The translations under genes were made by a program, and so were the position numbers. Below the pieces are notes generated by a model. It saw only the letters and a program-made list of their open reading frames with translations, did not search any database and was not told the DNA's origin. From Treponema sp. (GTDB lineage Bacteria; Spirochaetota; Spirochaetia; Treponematales; Treponemataceae): DNA of 64,000 nucleotides. The first letter of the stretch is position 1; every line of letters starts with the position of its first letter. Below, piece after piece: positions 9,434 through 17,797 of the stretch. The DNA lies in contig JAKSLY010000007.1 of assembly GCA_024400955.1 (NCBI GenBank), forward strand, positions 18,862-82,861, in the 5' to 3' direction.

Positions 9434-9459
9434 AAATTTCTCCTATAAATTATGTGGAC

Positions 9460-10746
9460 TCAAAATTTCATGCTGACGGCTGGGAACTTTGCAAAGAATC
9501 CGGCTATGGCACAGATCAGGCCATAAAAGACATTCAGAAGCATTCCCCAGAAGTGGCTGCTCAATGGTATCATAAAAGACAGCATTATGGAAACCACCGA
9601 TAATATGAGAAACCATTCAACAAGAGGAGTCATGATTACCGAAGCTATTATTCCAATGGGCATGAATGCTCCAAATAGCTTAAGGCTAAAGGGTGCTGTC
9701 ATGGCCTGGGCTCCCGTTGATGCAGCAAGGGAAGATGAAATCTGCCTTGGAATAATCCTGAGGAATAGATATTCGATGAATTCGCCAAACAATAGGATTC
9801 CAGCAAGAGCGCCGTATGATAAAATGAATGCGGCAGAAAAAATGTCCGATGGAATCATGATGCAGTGAAGAAGAAACACAAATGAAAGAATTGTCATGAA
9901 GTCAATGGATTTGCAGAAAAGCACTGATGACAATAATATCATCAGTGAACATAAAAGGGCCCTGAACAAGGATGGAGACAATCCTGCGAACCATACAAAA
10001 AATAGAATTCCTGCAAGCTTTAGGAAAAAGGAATATTTTTTTCCGAGGATTTTCTTCCCGGAATTGCCTACAAGGCCTGCAAAAAAGGAAAGGTGCATTC
10101 CACTTAGTGCGAGGATATGTGACAGACCTGCTTTCCTGAAGTCAATTGCCACTGCCTGGTCCGTGTACTCCCTTGAGCCTGAAAGCAGTGCAAGTATGAA
10201 TCCCCCTGCCTTGCCCCAGCCGTACATGAGTCTTTTGAAGATTAGCCTTGAAAGGGCCCTGGCATGAAAAACCTTTCCAAAGAATCCAGATGATGGTCCA
10301 TGGTATGTTGCACCGTCAGAGAGAAAGAATCCAGTGTTGGGTTTATCATCATTATTGGACCATCTTCCATAAAGAGTAATATGTTCATGATTTTCTACAA
10401 GAACAGCATTTCCAGTAATTGAGTAAAGTTTTCCGGGTAAAATGGATTCCACAACAGCGGAGTCAAGGAGGACGCTTATGATTCCCCTGGCAGAAGAAGT
10501 AACTCCTGTTTTGCCACAGGTTGCAGATTCCACATCCATCTTAAAAAGATAGAATTTTCCGGAAGAAGTCTTGGAAGGATTTGAACGGACATGGCCGGAT
10601 ATGGAAGACAATTCCTCCATATTTACAAGGCTTTTGAATTCGTTGCGGTCCTTTACCGTCACAAGTCCTGAACACAAGGCAATGGCAAAAAGCAATGCCG
10701 CAACAAAAAAAGGATTTTTTATCCTGTATCTTAATTTTTCTACCAC
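9460..10746 (-). CDS. ComEC/Rec2-type membrane protein without the MBL domain
   Basis: Family members form the inner-membrane channel for DNA uptake. 428 aa, against about 700-800 for full ComEC. It has an N-terminal membrane segment, an OB-like DUF4131 region (about 40-140) and the competence-domain hallmark AGLSHILALSGMHLSFFAGL followed by about seven helices. The C-terminal metallo-beta-lactamase domain is absent. The GTG start overlaps the last 7 bp of the upstream gene. Without MBL the role in transformation is uncertain. Confidence 0.85.
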   Translation of the reverse strand: MVEKLRYRIKNPFFVAALLFAIALCSGLVTVKDRNEFKSLVNMEELSSISGHVRSNPSKTSSGKFYLFKMDVESATCGKTGVTSSARGIISVLLDSAVVESILPGKLYSITGNAVLVENHEHITLYGRWSNNDDKPNTGFFLSDGATYHGPSSGFFGKVFHARALSRLIFKRLMYGWGKAGGFILALLSGSREYTDQAVAIDFRKAGLSHILALSGMHLSFFAGLVGNSGKKILGKKYSFFLKLAGILFFVWFAGLSPSLFRALLCSLMILLSSVLFCKSIDFMTILSFVFLLHCIMIPSDIFSAAFILSYGALAGILLFGEFIEYLFLRIIPRQISSSLAASTGAQAMTAPFSLKLFGAFMPIGIIASVIMTPLVEWFLILSVVSIMLSFMIPLSSHFWGMLLNVFYGLICAIAGFFAKFPAVSMKF

Positions 10747-11891
10747 TTCAGTTTGTCGAGAGCCTGCTTTGCAGCCTCCACAACATCCTGGGTGTAATTC
10801 AGAGTGGAAGCTGAATATAGATAGTCAAAGGCAGTCTTGTCTCCCAAATCTCCCAATGAATTGATTACCGCAAGGACAACGTCCCTGTCAGGGTGCTGGT
10901 TTGTTTCAACACACCTGTTGAGGAAATCAAGGTAGGATGAAAGGGCTCCTGTCGTCTTGTATGATGCAACCTGGCAGATGTTCTTTATGGCTTCTGCAAA
11001 CTGCTGGCCTGTAATCTTGTTTGCTTCGTACTCATCCTTAAGGATGTTGAACATCCTGGTTACAAGGATGGATGCACGGGTCCATTTGTTTTCTGCAATG
11101 ATCCTTATGCACTCAAGGCTAAGCTCAACAGCCTGGGCAGAAAGTTCCGGCTTGTTTTCCTCACCTATAGTGATAATAGATAAAAGGATATTTTCTGCAG
11201 CATCAGCCGTAATTTTTTTTGAAATTTTTGCATTGGAATCAAGTTTTGAAAGTATTACTGCCTTTCTGTCAAGGCTAACTGTTCCAAGAAGCTGTGCAAT
11301 TTCCTTCCTGCTGCCTTCTGCAAGGCTTCCGTATGCATCCTGGATCAATGCAGAATGAGAAGGCCAAACATCAAGGACGTCGGAAATAAAAAGCATGTTG
11401 AATGAAGAGGCGTTTCCCTTGGACTTCATGTATTCGATGCAGCTTTCAATCGAAGGATTCATGGGAACCTGATTCTGCATGTTCTTGTAGAAATAGGAAT
11501 TTACAAGGGCAAGGGATTCCCCTGAAGGAAAATTCTCAAAGGCCTTGATTACTGAAGATGCAAGCTGCTCGTTGGAAGCCACCTGAAAGACCTGGGTCAG
11601 GTACTTTGCAGCCTGCTTTTCCTTTCCCATGCAGTTTATGGAATCAATGCTGGATACGGCAGCCTGGGCCAATGCTATGTACTCCGGGTCGTTTCCAAGA
11701 TACTGGTTTGACTGAACAACAAAATCCATGGCGAGAAAGGCAACATTTGACTGCCCCGCCTTGCATGAAGCAATTACCGCATTTGTCTTATCGGAAAGAT
11801 TTCCGCGAAAGAAGTCGCTTTCATATTTTTTCTGTGCATAAAGCCAAGTTGATGGAAGAACCAATAATATAACGGCAAATAACTTTTTCAT
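10740..11891 (-). CDS. Secreted HEAT-like repeat protein, function unknown
   Basis: 383 aa. A cleavable signal peptide (MKKLFAVILLVL...LYAQ) is followed by an all-helical protein made of roughly 35-40-residue helical pairs; the last, VVLAVINSLGDLGDKTAFDY, is a typical HEAT-style unit. The ATG at 11891 is chosen because AAGGA lies 6 nt upstream; an ATG two codons earlier would touch the ribosome site. It overlaps comEC by 7 bp and follows the PilZ gene by 26 bp. Probably a periplasmic protein-protein interaction scaffold; no enzymatic motif seen. Confidence 0.7.
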   Translation of the reverse strand: MKKLFAVILLVLPSTWLYAQKKYESDFFRGNLSDKTNAVIASCKAGQSNVAFLAMDFVVQSNQYLGNDPEYIALAQAAVSSIDSINCMGKEKQAAKYLTQVFQVASNEQLASSVIKAFENFPSGESLALVNSYFYKNMQNQVPMNPSIESCIEYMKSKGNASSFNMLFISDVLDVWPSHSALIQDAYGSLAEGSRKEIAQLLGTVSLDRKAVILSKLDSNAKISKKITADAAENILLSIITIGEENKPELSAQAVELSLECIRIIAENKWTRASILVTRMFNILKDEYEANKITGQQFAEAIKNICQVASYKTTGALSSYLDFLNRCVETNQHPDRDVVLAVINSLGDLGDKTAFDYLYSASTLNYTQDVVEAAKQALDKLKW

Positions 11892-11917
11892 AATCATTCC
11901 TTAAATTCCAAAAGTTT

Positions 11918-13225
11918 CTACAAATTAAAATCAGGTAAATTTTCTATTTCTGAAGCAGAATTATTCTGTCCGGCAATTTTTCCCCGTGAAGAAATTGTTA
12001 TGACTTCCGGTGAAGGCTCATCTTCCACTTCCTCAACGTTTTCCTGCTGGGTAAGGTTGGTCCGTAAGACAACGGGCTTTTCCTCCTGAACGGAATTTTC
12101 TGCAATCCTTGCAATGTCAACATTTTCGTCGGTACCTGCAGCCGCTGTCTCTTCATTTCCAAAAGACTCTGCCTGGTCCATGGCTTCCTTGATTTCCTTT
12201 TCTTCTTCTGGCATTACGTTATATACAAAGGAAAGAATTGCATTCTTCATTTCCCTTCGTATATGGGTGCATTCAAAGTGAAGCCTTGACTGCTTCATGG
12301 TTTCATTGTATTCAACGGCGCGAATTACGCCTGTCATAACTATTATGGCATTGTTGAGTTCAAACTGAATCTTGATGGGAGCATTGTTCTTGCCCATTCC
12401 ACCGATTCTGATCAATGCACCGTCTTCACTCAGGTCCTCGATGAAGCATTTGTAGCCTTCTTCCATCTCGATTTTTTCCAGTTCTTCCTCGTTGTTCTGA
12501 ACCTCAAAATCCTGAATGACATACATCTGGCCGTATATCTCGCATTTTACGCGAATGGACTGACGCTTCTGGGTGCGGTCAAGCTTGTAGCTGTGCTTAA
12601 GGTAAAGCACCCTCTCGCCCCTAAAATTGCCTGAGCCAAAAACTTCCGTGTCAAAGGCATAGCCTGCATCTCCCTTCCTCCAGAAGTAGACGCTTATTGC
12701 CTTGTGCTCCCATTCTTCACCGGAAAGAAAATCTATCCTGCCTGTGGTTTTGTTCACCTTCATCGGAAGATTTATGATCAGTTCACGGCCGTTGCTCATG
12801 ACCTTGGAAAAGAATACGCCCTTGCCCTTCAGGATTATGCTCAGGCGCTGTCCTTCATCAAGGGACTTTGAATTTTCAAGTCCACGCTTTGAATCCATGT
12901 CAAGGACTACGCGGGTCTTGAACTTGTACAGTTTTTCAAGAAAGCTCTGGACGGGAAAAGTGTTTTCTATCCCTTCGGCACGGACTTTCTTTATGTACTG
13001 CAGTATGCACTTGTTTACGGAAGATTCCGATACAAACAGTGAAAGCGGGTCATCCAGGTCGCATTCGGCTGCAAGCTTCCACAGGGCTGATATTTCCTTC
13101 CTCTGAAAGCCATAGTCAAACCCCTGGGCGTAAAAATTCACCCTATTTTGAGAAGCTGAAAAGTATCTTCTTGCAAAGAGAAATGTAACAACAATAACAA
13201 GAAAGGCGACTGCAATAGGCATCAT
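11918..13225 (-). CDS. Membrane-anchored PilZ domain protein (c-di-GMP effector)
   Basis: 435 aa. One N-terminal membrane helix (residues 3-18), a middle domain of about 180 residues resembling the YcgR N-terminal region, then a PilZ domain at about 210-340, and an acidic disordered tail. The c-di-GMP motifs are RTQKRQSIRVKC (RxxxR) and FIEDLSEDGALIRIGG (DxSxxG), both intact, so binding is expected. With a GGDEF protein at 60779 the window contains both a source and a reader of c-di-GMP. The PilZ motif is clear; the output partner is unknown. Confidence 0.88.
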   Translation of the reverse strand: MMPIAVAFLVIVVTFLFARRYFSASQNRVNFYAQGFDYGFQRKEISALWKLAAECDLDDPLSLFVSESSVNKCILQYIKKVRAEGIENTFPVQSFLEKLYKFKTRVVLDMDSKRGLENSKSLDEGQRLSIILKGKGVFFSKVMSNGRELIINLPMKVNKTTGRIDFLSGEEWEHKAISVYFWRKGDAGYAFDTEVFGSGNFRGERVLYLKHSYKLDRTQKRQSIRVKCEIYGQMYVIQDFEVQNNEEELEKIEMEEGYKCFIEDLSEDGALIRIGGMGKNNAPIKIQFELNNAIIVMTGVIRAVEYNETMKQSRLHFECTHIRREMKNAILSFVYNVMPEEEKEIKEAMDQAESFGNEETAAAGTDENVDIARIAENSVQEEKPVVLRTNLTQQENVEEVEDEPSPEVITISSRGKIAGQNNSASEIENLPDFNL

Positions 13226-13309
13226 TATTTTCCTTGCACAATTTTCAAATATTTACTCAGGAATAATATGAAATTTTCCTACAATAATATATAATACATT
13301 TTATCACTT

Positions 13310-13978
13310 ATGGCAAAAAAAAGATATATTTTTATTGAAATTTTACTTGTAGCTGCAATACTTGCCATTCCCCCGATTTTTGCCCCTAAGGCTGAGGGAA
13401 TTCCATGCGTGGAGCTTTCGCCCTTCATTTTTGTTGAACTTGCTGCGGCCCTTGCATTGAAGATACAGTTTGACAGGATGCACTGGAATTCAATTCCCCA
13501 GGAAGAAATAAGAAAGAGAAAAACTGAACTTGCATTCAAGACCCTGTACTGGTGGGCCATCTGCCTTGCATTCCTCATGTTTGTCTATGCAGTTTTCCAG
13601 CTTGCGGCTTTTTTTTTCCATGAGGAACAGAGCAAATTTTCCGTTGGAAACATGAATCCCCTTGTCTTCTGGGGAATATCCATTCTTAACCTGGCCATTG
13701 CGTCCTTTTACGAAGAGGTCCTGTACCGCCAGTTCCTGCCCGAGTCCCTTCTATTTGTGACCGATTCATGGAAAAAGGGAGGAATTGTGATTTCAGAAGC
13801 CGTAGCCCTGATTCTTTTTATGCTCGCCCATCTTTACCTTGGTCCTGCAGCAGCATTAAACAGCCTGATCTGCGGCGCAATCCTCAGGTTCACCTTCAGG
13901 AAATCCCGGTCGGTTTGGGCCGGAACCATTGCCCACTTTTTCTACAATGTCTTTGTTCTTGTAACCTGCCTGTACTGA
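13310..13978 (+). CDS. CPBP-family intramembrane metalloprotease
   Basis: Multi-pass membrane protein of the Abi/CAAX-protease (CPBP) family. 222 aa with about six helices. The metal-binding motifs are present: EEVLYR (EExxxR) near residue 135, MLAHLY and a final IAHFFYNV (HxxxN). Substrate unknown; members mature prenylated peptides, bacteriocins or regulators. There is no Shine-Dalgarno sequence before the ATG, and a TATAAT box lies only 14 bp upstream. Divergent from the PilZ operon. Confidence 0.88.
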   Translation: MAKKRYIFIEILLVAAILAIPPIFAPKAEGIPCVELSPFIFVELAAALALKIQFDRMHWNSIPQEEIRKRKTELAFKTLYWWAICLAFLMFVYAVFQLAAFFFHEEQSKFSVGNMNPLVFWGISILNLAIASFYEEVLYRQFLPESLLFVTDSWKKGGIVISEAVALILFMLAHLYLGPAAALNSLICGAILRFTFRKSRSVWAGTIAHFFYNVFVLVTCLY

Positions 13979-13992
13979 TGTTGCCCCATTTA

Positions 13993-14021
13993 TTGAACAA
14001 CATTTTGCATTATGATATTAT
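13993..14021 (+). promoter_or_regulatory. Sigma-70 type promoter of thrC
   Basis: TTGAAC (13993-13998), 17 bp spacer, TATTAT (14016-14021). Predicted start about 14028, giving a leader of about 30 nt. No riboswitch or attenuator fits in that length. Confidence 0.65.
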
Positions 14022-14058
14022 GTTTTATCAATTTAAATAAACAGGTGGGTAGTCAATA

Positions 14059-15471
14059 ATGATTTACACAGATACAAGAGACAGTAGCGTTAAGGTTGAT
14101 TTTAGAACTGCAGTTTTGAACGGCATGAATGCTAAGACTGGCGGACTTTACATTCCGGTGGAATTTCCAAAGCTGGACAAGGCTTTTACAGATAGAACAA
14201 CTGATCCTTCATTCAGGGAAGTTGCCTTTGAAATGGCAAAACCTTATGTTAAGGACGAAATTCCAGACGGCGACCTTGAATCAATTATTGAAGACTGCTA
14301 TCCATTTACATCTCAGGTTTGCCCGATTGACCCTGTAACTTATGTTCTTGAACTTTTCCACGGCCCTACATGTGCATTCAAGGATTTTGGCGCACGTTTC
14401 ATGGCACGCACAATGTCATACTTTAACCGCAGCGAAAAGGACAACCTTCACATTCTCGTTGCCACATCTGGTGATACTGGTTCTGCTGTTGGTTCTGCAT
14501 TCCACAATGTTCCCGGCATCGATGTAACAATCCTCTACCCAGATGGAAAGATTTCTCCGCTCCAGGAAAAGCAGCTTTCCACATTTACAGGCAATGTCCG
14601 CGCCCTCAAGGTAAAGGGAACTTTTGACGACTGCCAGGCTCTCGTTAAGAAGGCATTCGTTGACCAGGACCTCCGCTCAAAATTCCGCCTTTCTTCTGCA
14701 AACTCAATCAACATCAGCCGTCTTCTTCCACAGGCTTTCTACTACATGTATTCTTCAATTGTGGTTAAGAACAGAATTCCTCATGACAGCAAGATTGAAA
14801 ATCCTGCAATCCTCATGGTTGTTCCAAGCGGAAACTTCGGTAACCTTACTTCCGGCCTCATTGCAAAGGAAATGGGTGCCCCTATCACGGGTTTTGTTGC
14901 AGCTACAAATGCAAACCACACAATTCCAGACTGGATTGCAACAGGAGACTATAATACACGTCCGTCAGTTGCCACACTTTCAAACGCAATGGATGTTGGT
15001 GCACCAAGCAACTACGAAAGAATTGCAGCAATGTACAAGCTTGAAGACGTCAGGAAGATGTTTGCTTCTTACTGGACAGACGATGCAGGCACAATTGAAG
15101 GAATCAAGCAGTGCAGCAGCAACACTGGATACATCATCGACCCACACGGTGCAGTTGCATGGAAGGCATGGGACGACATGCGCAATGGCGGCATGGAAAA
15201 GCTTCTTAAGGGAGAAAAGGGAGACTATACAAAGCCTGGTCTTACAGCCAATGTTCCAGAATGGGCACAGAAGGTTGTTGACAAGGAAGCATGTGCAGTT
15301 ATCCTTGAAACAGCACATCCTGCAAAGTTCGGTGCAACAGTTGTAAATGCTCTTGGTCGCGAGCCAAGCATGCCGGAACGCCTTGAAAAGGTTATGTCCC
15401 TTCCTGACAATGCAATTCCAATGGAAAAGGATTACGACAGCTTCAAGGAATGGCTTGTAAGCAACCTGTAG
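14059..15471 (+). CDS. thrC: Threonine synthase
   Basis: PLP enzyme converting O-phosphohomoserine to threonine. 470 aa, the long form also seen in Gammaproteobacteria and yeast. The PLP lysine is Lys108 in GPTCAFKDFGARF; further family blocks are ATSGDTGSAVG, LSSANSINISRLLPQ and VPSGNFGN. A GGTGG lies about 9 nt before the ATG. Monocistronic: it has its own promoter at 13993-14021 and a terminator at 15489-15530. Confidence 0.96.
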   Translation: MIYTDTRDSSVKVDFRTAVLNGMNAKTGGLYIPVEFPKLDKAFTDRTTDPSFREVAFEMAKPYVKDEIPDGDLESIIEDCYPFTSQVCPIDPVTYVLELFHGPTCAFKDFGARFMARTMSYFNRSEKDNLHILVATSGDTGSAVGSAFHNVPGIDVTILYPDGKISPLQEKQLSTFTGNVRALKVKGTFDDCQALVKKAFVDQDLRSKFRLSSANSINISRLLPQAFYYMYSSIVVKNRIPHDSKIENPAILMVVPSGNFGNLTSGLIAKEMGAPITGFVAATNANHTIPDWIATGDYNTRPSVATLSNAMDVGAPSNYERIAAMYKLEDVRKMFASYWTDDAGTIEGIKQCSSNTGYIIDPHGAVAWKAWDDMRNGGMEKLLKGEKGDYTKPGLTANVPEWAQKVVDKEACAVILETAHPAKFGATVVNALGREPSMPERLEKVMSLPDNAIPMEKDYDSFKEWLVSNL

Positions 15472-15488
15472 CCTTATATTGAACAAGG

Positions 15489-15530
15489 GCCTGCACCTGG
15501 GGAACCGTCTTCTGCGTGCAGGCTTTTTTG
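15489..15530 (+). terminator. Rho-independent terminator of thrC
   Basis: GCCTGCAC (15489-15496) pairs with GTGCAGGC (15516-15523), 19 nt loop, followed by six T. Confidence 0.85.
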
Positions 15531-15571
15531 TTTACCTACGTTTTTCCTGCGGTTTCATTAACGGAACACAT

Positions 15572-15600
15572 TTGAACAAAAGCATTTTTTTTACTATAAT
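15572..15600 (+). promoter_or_regulatory. Promoter placing the transcript start on an ATG
   Basis: TTGAAC (15572-15577), 17 bp spacer, TATAAT (15595-15600). The predicted start, about 7 bp beyond the box, coincides with the ATG at 15607, so the mRNA would be leaderless. An AGGA between the box and ATG would not be transcribed. Confidence 0.65.
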
Positions 15601-15606
15601 AGGAAC

Positions 15607-16338
15607 ATGTTTTTAAAGAAAGTTTTAGCAATTATATCTGTAGCCTTTGTCATCTGTCTTGCAAATGCTCAGGGCATGTTCAATGAAAATCTTTCAGAAG
15701 ACGACTATGCATTGGTTAAATCCGGCCAGACCCTCATAAAGAACACGGCAAATTACAGGAAGCTTTGCCTCAAGGGCGGAAAGTATGGTGCAGACAAGGC
15801 ACTTAAGGCAATTGAAGAATTGAAGCCTACATATTTTGCTGAAGTCATTCATGAATACCCATACAAGGGAAACGAAAACCTCATAGATGAATTTGAATCA
15901 CTGATTCTGGACATTCCGTCGTACGCCGGCATTCCCTATTGGTCGGTAAAGTGGGAAAAATTCTATGATCTTTATGATGAAGCTAAGGTTGTTTCCATAG
16001 AGAAAAATGGGAACAGGACGACAATTCTTGCAGACATAATCATGGATCCCTTTGACTATGTTCCCATGCGCATTGATTCGGAAAAGGGACCTGACTGGTT
16101 TTACTATGAATCGACAAACCTTAATGTGCTTGAGTATTATGAAAAATTCAAGTGCGTTAATCCTGAAAACATGAAGTCCATCATTTTTGTCTGCCGTGAC
16201 GGTGACAGGTGGATCATGTATGGAGCAGGAGCAGTCAAGGCGCCCAGCATCTTTTTCTTAAGGGACAGGGTTGATGCTTCCTTCATGGGACGAATAAAGA
16301 CATTCTGCGGATTCTTTTTTGACAAGATAAAGAAATAA
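15607..16338 (+). CDS. Secreted protein of unknown function
   Basis: 243 aa with a signal peptide (MFLKKVLAIISVAFVICLAN, cleavage near NAQ). The mature protein is mixed alpha/beta and has Trp/Tyr-rich segments (GIPYWSVKWEKFYDLYDEA near residue 100, GPDWFYYEST near 160). It resembles small exported proteins I associate with treponemes (a DUF6675-like type), but I cannot assign it with confidence. It is transcribed from its own promoter, apparently as a leaderless message, and lies between thrC and rfbD. Confidence 0.7.
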   Translation: MFLKKVLAIISVAFVICLANAQGMFNENLSEDDYALVKSGQTLIKNTANYRKLCLKGGKYGADKALKAIEELKPTYFAEVIHEYPYKGNENLIDEFESLILDIPSYAGIPYWSVKWEKFYDLYDEAKVVSIEKNGNRTTILADIIMDPFDYVPMRIDSEKGPDWFYYESTNLNVLEYYEKFKCVNPENMKSIIFVCRDGDRWIMYGAGAVKAPSIFFLRDRVDASFMGRIKTFCGFFFDKIKK

Positions 16339-16388
16339 GGGCTCGAATTTTTTGGAGCTACACATATAAAACACATCGGGAGAACATC

Positions 16389-17348
16389 ATGGTTTGGTTA
16401 ATCGGTTATAAAGGAATGCTTGGATCAGAAATTGCAAACCAGCTGACGGAAAACAAGATACAGTGGATCGGAAGCGACAGGGACGTAGACATTACCAATC
16501 CCGTAGAACTTAGGAAATTTGCCCAGAGCCATGAGACTTCTGCAAACAGAACAGGACTTACTGTCAGTAAAGGTACTGTTCCTGAAAAGATTACATGGGT
16601 CATTAACTGTGCAGCCTATACTGCCGTTGACAAGTCAGAATCGGACCAGGAGCTTTGTGAAAAGCTCAATGCAGAAGGTCCCCTTAACATTGCCCGCGTT
16701 ACAAGGGAACTTGGGGCAAAGCTCATTCACATTTCCACGGACTATGTTTTTGACGGAACGGCAACCACACCATATACGGAAGAAACTCCAAAGCAGCCTC
16801 TAGGAGTTTATGGTGTTACGAAGGCAAAGGGTGAAGATGAAATTGAAAAGGAAATGACACAGTACTACATCCTTCGCACTGCCTGGCTATACGGATTTAA
16901 CGGAAAGAATTTTGTCTATACCATGACAAACCTCATGAACACACGCGATGAAATAAAGGTTGTCGGTGACCAGAAGGGAACTCCAACCTGTGCCCTTGAC
17001 CTGGCAGCCGTAATCCTTAAGATCATCATGCAGTCTGACAGGGCTCCCCTTTTGTTTGGAAAAAAGTCAGCCCTTCCCTATGGTGTATACCATTTTACAA
17101 ACCTTGGGGAAACAACCTGGCATGAATTTGCAAGGAAAATTTATGAGCTTGGAAAGAAGCACGGAAGAATCACGAAGGATTGCAACGTAATGTCCTGCAC
17201 CACGGAAGAATATCCAACACCTGCAAAGCGTCCGGCTTATTCAGTGTTAAGCAAGGACAAGATCATGACAAACCTTAAATTCAAGATTCCAAAATGGGAA
17301 GAAAGCCTTGAAAAGTTCATCAGGAGTCCAAGGTTTGAAATCAAGTAG
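16389..17348 (+). CDS. rfbD: dTDP-4-dehydrorhamnose reductase (RfbD/RmlD)
   Basis: Last step of dTDP-L-rhamnose synthesis. 319 aa extended SDR. N-terminal nucleotide-binding GYKGMLGSEIA, the STDYVFDG block and the catalytic YGVTKAKGE (YxxxK) are all present, as is the C-terminal RPAYSVLSKDK typical of RmlD. GGGAG lies 7 nt before the ATG. Other rml genes are not in the window, so the pathway is encoded elsewhere or the enzyme acts on a related sugar. Confidence 0.92.
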   Translation: MVWLIGYKGMLGSEIANQLTENKIQWIGSDRDVDITNPVELRKFAQSHETSANRTGLTVSKGTVPEKITWVINCAAYTAVDKSESDQELCEKLNAEGPLNIARVTRELGAKLIHISTDYVFDGTATTPYTEETPKQPLGVYGVTKAKGEDEIEKEMTQYYILRTAWLYGFNGKNFVYTMTNLMNTRDEIKVVGDQKGTPTCALDLAAVILKIIMQSDRAPLLFGKKSALPYGVYHFTNLGETTWHEFARKIYELGKKHGRITKDCNVMSCTTEEYPTPAKRPAYSVLSKDKIMTNLKFKIPKWEESLEKFIRSPRFEIK

Positions 17349-17361
17349 ACTTGCCTGATTC

Positions 17362-17418
17362 AAAAAAAAGCTGCCCTAACCCAAGTGTTTTACTTGCAGG
17401 TAACAGGCAGCTTTTTTT
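17362..17418. terminator. Bidirectional terminator between rfbD and the efflux operon
   Basis: A-tract, GCTGCC (17370-17375), inner CAAGT/ACTTG stem (17382-17396), GGCAGC (17406-17411), T-tract. The A and T tracts allow it to act on both strands, as fits the convergent genes. Confidence 0.85.
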
Positions 17419-17436
17419 ATTGCTTGAATTGTCAAA

Positions 17437-17793
17437 TCAATAGCTGAACAGCTCGTTTGCCATGCTTACAAACATGGCGATTCCTTCCGTCGGATAAAGC
17501 TTTCTCAACTTGATTACAATCTTTGCCAGGGCATTTGCTTCTTCCTTTGAGCAATAGATAATGTACATGGAATTAAGCTGCGGCCAAACTTCATTACCAA
17601 GTCGTGGAATGCTAAAGCCTGCTCCCATGACGGAGCTGATCTTGGAAAACTTTTTTCCAACATTGTTCAGCTTGAATTCTTCATCAAAGTCTTCGTCAAG
17701 GGCCTGGGAGCTGATGATTTCTACCCTAACCAGCGTGTTTACGATGACGTCCTTGTCTTCCAGTGAAATAATCGAATCCATAAGGTTCTCCAT
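17437..17793 (-). CDS. Small PII-like protein of the RND efflux operon
   Basis: 118 aa. The pattern beta-alpha-beta-beta-alpha-beta, with VNTLVRVEIISSQAL at the start, a central loop (GKKFSKISSVMGAGFS) and a closing helix-strand (EEANALAKIVIKLRK), resembles the ferredoxin-like fold of PII/CutA signalling proteins. The T-loop uridylylation Tyr and the usual PII signature are not seen. It begins 4 bp after the RND pump gene and is the last gene of the operon. A role in sensing or regulating the pump is inference from position; fold assignment is tentative. Confidence 0.6.
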   Translation of the reverse strand: MENLMDSIISLEDKDVIVNTLVRVEIISSQALDEDFDEEFKLNNVGKKFSKISSVMGAGFSIPRLGNEVWPQLNSMYIIYCSKEEANALAKIVIKLRKLYPTEGIAMFVSMANELFSY

Positions 17794-17797
17794 AAAA

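Noticed and set aside
14022..14058. Possible riboswitch or attenuator before thrC
   Set aside because: The leader is only about 30 nt and has no leader peptide or hairpin.
14624..15346. Open frame of 240 codons inside thrC in another frame
   Set aside because: Composition is Gln/Leu/Thr/His-rich as expected from a frame-shifted reading of thrC, which has clear family motifs; no ribosome site.
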